From Oceaniglobus trochenteri (GTDB lineage Bacteria > Pseudomonadota > Alphaproteobacteria > Rhodobacterales > Rhodobacteraceae), in NCBI RefSeq assembly GCF_020529025.1, contig NZ_JACNMM010000015.1, forward strand, positions 1 to 64,000: a stretch of 64,000 nt of DNA, given 5' to 3'. The notes beneath the pieces are model-generated. The model searched no databases and was not told the origin of the DNA. It was given only the letters and a program-made list of their open reading frames with translations. Positions 8,076-14,661 of the stretch are shown here, piece by piece (the stretch's first letter is position 1; each line of letters starts with the position of its first letter). Both the position numbers and the translations under genes were made by a program.

Positions 8076-8777
8076 TCAATGGGCTCTCCGCCGGGTCTGC
8101 TTGCGTGAAGGATCGCCGAAGCGGTCCGCGAAAATCTCGTGCGCCTCGGCCGAACCCATCAGGATCAGAAGATCCTCGGCGCCCGGTGCGATGGGGCCGG
8201 TCGCATCGCGCAGCGCCCTGTCGCCCGGGGCGCGGATGCCGAGGGGCAGCAAACCCTCGATCCCCCAATCGGCCACCGAAGGCGGCAATCCTTCGCGGGT
8301 CCAGTGTTCGGCGATGCTGCGGTCATCGGCAAACTGGAACAGCGTCACATAGCTGCGCCCGAAATCGCCATGGCGGTTCAGCCACCGATAGGCGGCGCCA
8401 CAGATCAGGTCGTCGACGTATTTGCTGAACAGGACATAGCGCACGAAAAGCAGCGCCAGCACCAGCGCCACCCCCTGCAAGACCAGCCCGTCCATCTCGG
8501 TGCTGACGTTCAGGGCGCTGACGATCAGCGTTGCCGCCACCGAGGCGATACCGACACTGCCCGCGATCATCAGGAAGGTCAGAACCCTGCGGCGCGCGGG
8601 ATGGCGCAGCAGGTCTTCGGATTCCGACGTGGTGAATCCCGTACCGCTAAGCGCCGACAGGGCCTGAAGCCGGGCCACCGACCGCGGAATCCCCGAGTGT
8701 TCCAGCACCACACCGGCAACCCGCACGATCGTGCTGGAAACGGCGAACAGAAATACGATCGTCAGCGCGGCGCCCAT
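8076..8777 (-). CDS. Membrane protein with TrkA-C-like regulatory domain
   Basis: A 233-residue protein. Residues 1-125 hold about three TM helices with a conserved-looking SALSGTGFTTSESEDLL segment between the first and second, reminiscent of the pore-loop sequences of K+ transport proteins. Residues about 140-225 look like a TrkA-C/RCK-C domain (GLLPLGIRAPGD, then PGAEDLLILMGS). I do not recognise an assigned function; a ligand-gated ion conductance or an osmo-adaptation accessory is plausible. AGAGGGA precedes the ATG. It is co-transcribed with zntB and divergent from the SOS cassette. Confidence 0.6.
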   Translation of the reverse strand: MGAALTIVFLFAVSSTIVRVAGVVLEHSGIPRSVARLQALSALSGTGFTTSESEDLLRHPARRRVLTFLMIAGSVGIASVAATLIVSALNVSTEMDGLVLQGVALVLALLFVRYVLFSKYVDDLICGAAYRWLNRHGDFGRSYVTLFQFADDRSIAEHWTREGLPPSVADWGIEGLLPLGIRAPGDRALRDATGPIAPGAEDLLILMGSAEAHEIFADRFGDPSRKQTRRRAH

Positions 8778-8927
8778 GCATGTCCCTCTTCTTTTTCAAG
8801 GTTAAGCGGGGGATGGCGGGGCCGCAATGCCAAGGCTCCGATTTCCGCGCGCCCCTTGCCCCTGCGCCGCGACGGCAAGGGGCCTCAGGGCCCGCTGGCG
8901 AGTTGTCAGGGCCGCACGGAGAGAGTA

Positions 8928-8942
8928 GAACATATGGTGAAC
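8928..8942 (+). promoter_or_regulatory. LexA (SOS) box, GAAC-N7-GAAC
   Basis: A perfect GAAC-N7-GAAC direct repeat (arms 8928-8931 and 8939-8942, spacer ATATGGT) lies 18 bases before the proposed imuA start. This is the established alphaproteobacterial LexA operator form. It would place imuA-imuB-dnaE2 under DNA-damage control. Confidence 0.85.
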
Positions 8943-8959
8943 ATTGTCGGGAATCACCT

Positions 8960-9634
8960 GTGCCGTGCAACTTGTCGAACACACGCAACCAACGCCCCAC
9001 GCCCCTGTCCTGCCCCGAGGGGCATACCCTGTCCGAGGTCTTCTCGGCCAGCGCGACGGATGCGGCCGCCATCGGCTTTCTGGTGGCCAGGCTGCCCCGG
9101 GCCGATGCACCGCTTTTCTGGGTGCAGGACCGGTTTTCCCAGCAGGAGGCGGGCCAGCCCTATCTGCCCGGGCTGGCCGGGCGGCGGATCATCCGCGCCG
9201 ACCTGAACCGCCCGGTCGATGTGCTCTGGGCGATGGAAGAGGGGCTGCGCTGCACCTCGCTTGCCGCCGTGATCGGCGAGGTATGGGGCAACCCCAGGGC
9301 GCTGGATTTCACCGCCACCAAGCGGCTGGTGATGCGGGCCGAACGCCATGGCGTGCCCTGCTGGCTGATCCGGCGTGGCGCCGCGCCCGATCTCAGCTCG
9401 GCGCGCAACCGCTGGCGGGTCCTGTCGCTGCCTTCGCAGGCCAACCCGGACGACCCCGGCGCGCCCGGCGATCCGCGCTGGCAGGTCGAACTGTTCCGCT
9501 CGCGTCACATGCGCCCCGGCACATGGATCGCAACCCATGACAGGGCGGCGGATCGTGTCGATCTCACTGCCCCATTTCGCGATGGAGCGGTGGCACAGGA
9601 CGATGGAGCGCCGGAACGTCGCGCCGCCCGATGA
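8960..9634 (+). CDS. imuA: ImuA-like SOS mutagenesis protein
   Basis: A predicted 224-residue ImuA homologue, a RecA-like-fold accessory factor of the ImuA-ImuB-DnaE2 translesion synthesis system. Family features include FLVARLPRADAPLFWVQD (the strand where RecA has its Walker region, degenerate here), the PVDVLWAMEEGLRC helix, AVIGEVWG, and DFTATKRLVMRAERHGVPCWLI. Starts are ambiguous: the GTG at 8960 has GGGAA about 8 bases upstream, while a TTG at 8972 also fits. The 3' end overlaps imuB by 98 bases in another frame. The nearby LexA box supports SOS control. Confidence 0.85.
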   Translation: MPCNLSNTRNQRPTPLSCPEGHTLSEVFSASATDAAAIGFLVARLPRADAPLFWVQDRFSQQEAGQPYLPGLAGRRIIRADLNRPVDVLWAMEEGLRCTSLAAVIGEVWGNPRALDFTATKRLVMRAERHGVPCWLIRRGAAPDLSSARNRWRVLSLPSQANPDDPGAPGDPRWQVELFRSRHMRPGTWIATHDRAADRVDLTAPFRDGAVAQDDGAPERRAAR

Positions 9635-11069
9635 CCTGGCCGTGGTCCTGGCGACCGAGGGGCGGCACGGCCCGGTGATCCATGCCGCGAACCGCGCCGC
9701 CCGCCTGGCCGGAATCGACGCCGGGGCGCGGATCGTGGACGTGAAGGCCATCTGCCCGGATCTTCAGGTGGAATATGCCGACATCGCGCAGGACAGGGCA
9801 GCGCTGGAACGTCTCGTGCTCTGGGCGCGGCGCTGGTGCCCCTGGAGCGCGGCGGATGGCGCCGACGGCCTGATCCTTGAAACCACCGGCGCCGATCACC
9901 TGCTGGGCGGCGAGGCGGCGATGCTGCGTGACATGGAAACGCGCCTGTCGTTCCTGGGGCTGACCGCGCGGCCCGCCGTCGCGCCGACCTGGGGCGCGGC
10001 CTGGGCGCTGGCCCGTTACGGGCCGGTCAGGGCGATCTGTCCGCCCGAAGCCCTGGCAGACCAGCTTGCCCCGCTGCCGGTTGCGGCCCTGCGGCTGGAC
10101 GGTGACACCCTGCTTCTGCTGAACCGCCTGGGGCTGAAGACCATCGGCGCCCTGGCCCGTGCCCCGCGCCTGTCGCTGGCCCGCCGTTTCGGGCGCGAAC
10201 CCCTGCGCGCCAACCCCCTGTTGCGGCTGGATCAGGCCATGGGCCACCTGGCCGAACCGGTGGCAAGCAAGGACGCACCGCCGCGCATCCAGGCCCTGGC
10301 ACGCCTGGCCGAACCGATACAGGACCCGGCACCGCATCTGCCCGGCCTCTGCGCCGATCTCTGCGCCCAGCTTGTCCGGCACGGGCTTGGCTGTCGCCGC
10401 CTGACCCTGACCGTCTTTCGCACCGACGGAGAGATCCGCGCGATCACCGCCGGCACCTCGGCCCCCAGCCGCGATGCCGATCACCTGCGGCGCCTCTTCG
10501 ACGACCGGCTGGAGCGGATCGACCCCGGCTTCGGCTTCGACCTCATCAGCCTTGCGGCCGGAACGGTGGAAACCATCGAAACGGTGCAGACCCGGCTTGA
10601 CGGGCGCGCGGACGAGGATCTGCAACTGCCCCACCTCATCGACCGGATCGTGGCGCGGTTCGGGGAACGGTCGGTCCGGCGCACGGTGCTGCGGGCCAGC
10701 CACCTGCCCGAACGCGCCCAATCCCTTGTCGGCGCCGTGGCCCCCCCCGGCGATGAAATCGCCCCCCCGGCGCGCGAACGCCCCGTCCGCCTGCTGTCCT
10801 TTCCCGAAGAGGTGCGCGTGATCTATGCGGTGCCCGAGGGCCCGCCGGTACAGTTCATCTGGCGCCGCCAGACCCACAGGGTGGCGCGCTTTGCCGGCCC
10901 CGAACGCATCGCGCCCGAATGGTGGAAGGACCGCCCCGGCACCCGGCTGCGCGACTATTTCAAGGTCGAGGATCAGAACGGCAAACGGCTGTGGCTGTTC
11001 CGCGAAGGGCTGCACGAGGACGGGCGCGGCGGCGATCCGCGATGGTTCATCCACGGGATGTTCACCTGA
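9537..11069 (+). CDS. imuB: ImuB, catalytically inactive Y-family polymerase-like protein
   Basis: A 510-residue Y-family polymerase relative that acts as a hub joining DnaE2, ImuA and the sliding clamp in translesion synthesis. The N-terminus reads RRIVSISLPHFAMERW where active polymerases have an acidic DxD/FYASVE motif, so catalytic carboxylates are missing, as in other ImuB proteins. A helix-hairpin-helix region (LLLLNRLGLKTIGALARAP) lies around residues 190-210. The C-terminus WFIHGMFT preceded by RLWLFREG is the typical ImuB end. The ATG at 9537 lies inside imuA; a later ATG at 9582 is less likely. dnaE2 starts 1 base after the stop. Confidence 0.92.
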   Translation: MTGRRIVSISLPHFAMERWHRTMERRNVAPPDDLAVVLATEGRHGPVIHAANRAARLAGIDAGARIVDVKAICPDLQVEYADIAQDRAALERLVLWARRWCPWSAADGADGLILETTGADHLLGGEAAMLRDMETRLSFLGLTARPAVAPTWGAAWALARYGPVRAICPPEALADQLAPLPVAALRLDGDTLLLLNRLGLKTIGALARAPRLSLARRFGREPLRANPLLRLDQAMGHLAEPVASKDAPPRIQALARLAEPIQDPAPHLPGLCADLCAQLVRHGLGCRRLTLTVFRTDGEIRAITAGTSAPSRDADHLRRLFDDRLERIDPGFGFDLISLAAGTVETIETVQTRLDGRADEDLQLPHLIDRIVARFGERSVRRTVLRASHLPERAQSLVGAVAPPGDEIAPPARERPVRLLSFPEEVRVIYAVPEGPPVQFIWRRQTHRVARFAGPERIAPEWWKDRPGTRLRDYFKVEDQNGKRLWLFREGLHEDGRGGDPRWFIHGMFT

Positions 11070-11070
11070 T

Positions 11071-14000
11071 ATGCCCGAGAAGGACCATCAATACCCAAGA
11101 CGCACGCTGGCCCGGGGCGGTTTCACGCCCAACCCGCGCGCCGCCTTTGTCGAACTTGGCGTCACCACCTGTTTTTCCTTCCTGCGCGGGGCCTCTGACG
11201 CGGTGGACCTGGCCGCGACCGCCTGGGCGCAGGGCCACGATGCCCTTGGCGTGGCCGACCTGAACACCATGGCCGGTGTCGTGCGGCTTCACACCGAGGC
11301 GCACAAGGCCGGCCTGCGCCCCGTGATCGGCTGTCGGCTGCACCTGGTCACGGGCGAGATGTTCCTGGCCTATCCGCGCGACCGCGCCGCCTATGGCCGG
11401 CTTTGCGAACTGCTGTCGCGGGGCAAGATGCGCGATACCGATGGCCACTGGCAGGCCAAGGGCGTGTGCGACATCACGCTGGGTGACCTGGCCGCCCATG
11501 CCGATGGCGTGCAGCTGATCGCGCTGCCCGGCGACGATCTGGGCCATTTCGCCGCCAGCCTGCGCCGCCTGGCCCGCACCCTGCCCAGCCTGCGCCATGT
11601 CGCGGCCAGTTACCTTTACCGGGGCGACGACCGGGCGCGCATCAACCGGCTGGACCGGATGGCGCGGCGGCACGGCCTGTCGATCCTGGCCACCAACGAC
11701 GTGCATTACCACGCCCCCCAGCGCCGCCCCCTTCAGGACGTGATGACCTGCATCCTGCACAAGACCACCATCGCGCGGGCCGGATACCTGCTGCACGCCA
11801 ATGCCGAACGGCACCTGAAATCGCCTGCCCAGATGCAGCGCCTTTTCGCCGAATGGCCCCAGGCCATCCGCGCCACCCGCGAGGTGGCCGATGCCTGCAC
11901 CTTCGATCTGCGCCAGCTGTCCTATGAATACCCCCAGGAAACCATCCCCCAAGGCCGCACGCCCCAGGACTACCTGACCGAGCTGACCTGGAAGGGCGCG
12001 GCCCGCCGTTACCCCGGCGGCACCCCGCAAAAGGTGCGTACCGCGCTGGAAAAGGAACTGGCGCTGATCGGCAAGCTGAACATCGCGCAGTATTTCCTGA
12101 CCATCTACGATGTCATCCAGTTCGCCCGCCACCAGGTCAGCCCGCCGATCCTGTGCCAGGGGCGCGGCTCGGCGGCCAATTCGGCCGTGTGCTATGTGCT
12201 GGGCATCACCGTGGTCGACCCCGACAAGAGCGATCTTCTGTTCGAACGCTTCATCAGCGAGGAACGGACCGAGCCCCCCGATATCGACGTGGATTTCGAA
12301 CACGAACGCCGCGAAGAGGTGATCCAGCATATCTATGCCCGCTATGGCCGCGACAGGGCGGGGCTTTGCGCCACCGTCATCCACTATCGCCCGCGCATGG
12401 CGGTGCGCGAGGTGGGCAAGGTGATGGGCCTGTCCGACGACATCACCAGCGCCCTGGCCAAGACCATCTGGGGCAGCTGGGGGCGCGAGGTGGGCGCCCG
12501 CGAGGCCGCCGAGGCCGGGCTTGACCTGCGCGACCCGGTGATCGCGCGCACGATCCGGCTGGCCGACATGATGATCGGGATGCCCCGCCACCTGTCGCAG
12601 CATGTCGGCGGCTTCATCCTGACCCAGACCCCCCTGACGCAGATGGTCCCCATCGGCAACGGCGCCATGAAGGACCGCAGCTTCATCGAGTGGGACAAGG
12701 ACGACATCGACGAGTTGCGCATCCTCAAGATCGACGTTCTGGCCCTGGGGATGCTGACCTGCATCCGCAAGGCGTTTGACCTGATCGCGGCGCATCACGG
12801 CAAGCGGTTCGACCTGGCGACGGTGCCCCAGGAAGACCCCGCCGTCTATGACATGCTGTGCCGGGGCGACAGCCTGGGCACCTTCCAGGTGGAAAGCCGG
12901 GCACAGATGAACATGCTGCCCCGCCTTCGCCCGCGCGAATTCTATGATCTCGTGATCCAGGTCGCCATCGTCCGCCCCGGCCCGATCCAGGGCGACATGG
13001 TGCACCCCTTCCTGCGCCGGCGCAGCGGGCGCGAGCCGGTGGAATACCCCTCGCCCGGCCCCGCGTACGACCCGGACGAGTTGAAGAACATCCTGGGCCG
13101 CACCCTGGGCGTTCCGATCTTCCAGGAACAGGCGATGAAGATCGCCATCGACGCCGCCCGCTTCAGCCCGGCCGAGGCGAACGAATTGCGCAAGGCCATG
13201 GCAACATTCCGGTCGCGCGGCACGATCGAGGCCCTGCAGGAAAAGATGGTCGGGCGGATGAAAGAGCGCGGCTATGACCCGGATTTCGCCCAACGCTGTT
13301 TCGACCAGATCAAGGGCTTCGGCGAATACGGCTTTCCCGAAAGCCACGCCGCCAGCTTTGCGCTGCTGGTCTACATCTCAAGCTGGATCAAGTGCCACTA
13401 TCCCGATGCCTTCTGCGCGGCGCTTCTGAATTCACAGCCCATGGGGTTCTACGCCCCCGCGCAGATCGTCCGCGACGCCCGCGAACACGGGGTGAAGGTC
13501 CGCCCCCCCGACGTGAACTACAGCGCCTGGGACAACACGCTGGAACCCGTGGGCGCGGGCGCCTTCGCCGTCCGCCTTGGCCTGCGCCAGGTCGACGGCA
13601 TGTCACGGGCGGCGGCCGAACGGATGATGCAGGGCCGCCATCACCCCTTCACCGACCTGCCCGATTTCAAGACACGCAGCCGTGCCGACGTGGGCACCAT
13701 CCGCCGCCTGGCCGCCGCCGACAGCTTCCGTTCCATGGGGCTGGACCGTCGCCAGGCCCTGTGGGAGGCGCGCGCCCTGCGCGATGCCCCCGACCTGCCC
13801 CTGTTTCACGACGGCGCCGATGAAGGCGCGGAAACCGCCTTTGCGATGCCACGAATGCCGACCTGCGAACATGTCGTGGCCGACTATCAGACCCTGCGCC
13901 TGTCGCTGAAGGCCCATCCCATGGCCTTTCTGCGGCGCAGCCTGTCGCGCCAGGGCTATGCCGCCGCCGCGGATCTGGACAGGATGCGCAGCGGGCAGAA

Positions 14001-14373
14001 GGTATCACTGGCCGGGATCGTGCTGATCCGCCAGCGCCCCGGCAGCGCCAAGGGCGTGTGCTTCATCACGCTGGAGGATGAAACCGGCGTGGCCAACCTG
14101 GTGGTCTGGCCCAAGGTGATGGAGGCCTTTCGCAAGACCATCATGCAATCGCGCCTGATGGACGTGCGCGGCACGATACAACGGGGCGACAACGTGCTGC
14201 ATATCGTCGTCGAGGGGCTGGTCGACCGCAGCGATGCGCTTGACCGGCTTGCCAACGATGCCCTGCGCGTTCCGCTGGCCCGGGCCGACGAGGTGCGCCG
14301 CCCCCTGCCCCAGACCACGCACCGCCACCCCCGCGACGTGCGGATCATCCCGAAATCGCGCGATTTCCACTGA
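11071..14373 (+). CDS. dnaE2: DnaE2 (ImuC), error-prone DNA polymerase III alpha subunit
   Basis: A 1100-residue C-family polymerase, the catalytic member of the SOS mutasome. It has an N-terminal PHP domain (SFLRGASDAVDLAATA, then ALGVADLNTMAG), the polymerase core with ILCQGRGSAANSAVCY and the carboxylates in PPDIDVDFEHERREE, then GTFQVESRAQMNMLPRLRP, tandem helix-hairpin-helix and an OB fold near residues 970-1070. Length matches DnaE2, slightly shorter than replicative DnaE. It follows imuB by 1 base and completes the LexA-regulated operon. The ATG at 11071 is preferred; the frame is open further upstream inside imuB. Confidence 0.96.
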   Translation: MPEKDHQYPRRTLARGGFTPNPRAAFVELGVTTCFSFLRGASDAVDLAATAWAQGHDALGVADLNTMAGVVRLHTEAHKAGLRPVIGCRLHLVTGEMFLAYPRDRAAYGRLCELLSRGKMRDTDGHWQAKGVCDITLGDLAAHADGVQLIALPGDDLGHFAASLRRLARTLPSLRHVAASYLYRGDDRARINRLDRMARRHGLSILATNDVHYHAPQRRPLQDVMTCILHKTTIARAGYLLHANAERHLKSPAQMQRLFAEWPQAIRATREVADACTFDLRQLSYEYPQETIPQGRTPQDYLTELTWKGAARRYPGGTPQKVRTALEKELALIGKLNIAQYFLTIYDVIQFARHQVSPPILCQGRGSAANSAVCYVLGITVVDPDKSDLLFERFISEERTEPPDIDVDFEHERREEVIQHIYARYGRDRAGLCATVIHYRPRMAVREVGKVMGLSDDITSALAKTIWGSWGREVGAREAAEAGLDLRDPVIARTIRLADMMIGMPRHLSQHVGGFILTQTPLTQMVPIGNGAMKDRSFIEWDKDDIDELRILKIDVLALGMLTCIRKAFDLIAAHHGKRFDLATVPQEDPAVYDMLCRGDSLGTFQVESRAQMNMLPRLRPREFYDLVIQVAIVRPGPIQGDMVHPFLRRRSGREPVEYPSPGPAYDPDELKNILGRTLGVPIFQEQAMKIAIDAARFSPAEANELRKAMATFRSRGTIEALQEKMVGRMKERGYDPDFAQRCFDQIKGFGEYGFPESHAASFALLVYISSWIKCHYPDAFCAALLNSQPMGFYAPAQIVRDAREHGVKVRPPDVNYSAWDNTLEPVGAGAFAVRLGLRQVDGMSRAAAERMMQGRHHPFTDLPDFKTRSRADVGTIRRLAAADSFRSMGLDRRQALWEARALRDAPDLPLFHDGADEGAETAFAMPRMPTCEHVVADYQTLRLSLKAHPMAFLRRSLSRQGYAAAADLDRMRSGQKVSLAGIVLIRQRPGSAKGVCFITLEDETGVANLVVWPKVMEAFRKTIMQSRLMDVRGTIQRGDNVLHIVVEGLVDRSDALDRLANDALRVPLARADEVRRPLPQTTHRHPRDVRIIPKSRDFH

Positions 14374-14661
14374 TCGCGAAGGCAGCACGGTGCACCCGCG
14401 CAAACCGGCAGGGTGATTCCCGGCCTGTCCGCCTGACACAGGATCAGGACCGACACAATCGGGCCACTGAAACAGAACCGTTTCCAAAGAGGCCGGCAAT
14501 TCAAAGTGACGTTACGGGACAGATTGCCGCCCGCATCGCGCAAGTCATTGATATTGCTAGAACTGACCCAGCGGCACCGTTTCAGAAAACTTGAATTTAT
14601 TCGCATTCTCGTCTTTAAGAGGCCGCAATTACCGACAAATCTTCACAACAAGGCTTAGAAA

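Noticed and set aside
11062-13347. Long open frame on minus opposite dnaE2
   Set aside because: Antisense shadow of a clear DNA polymerase; composition is Gly/His/Arg/Gln-rich and resembles no family.
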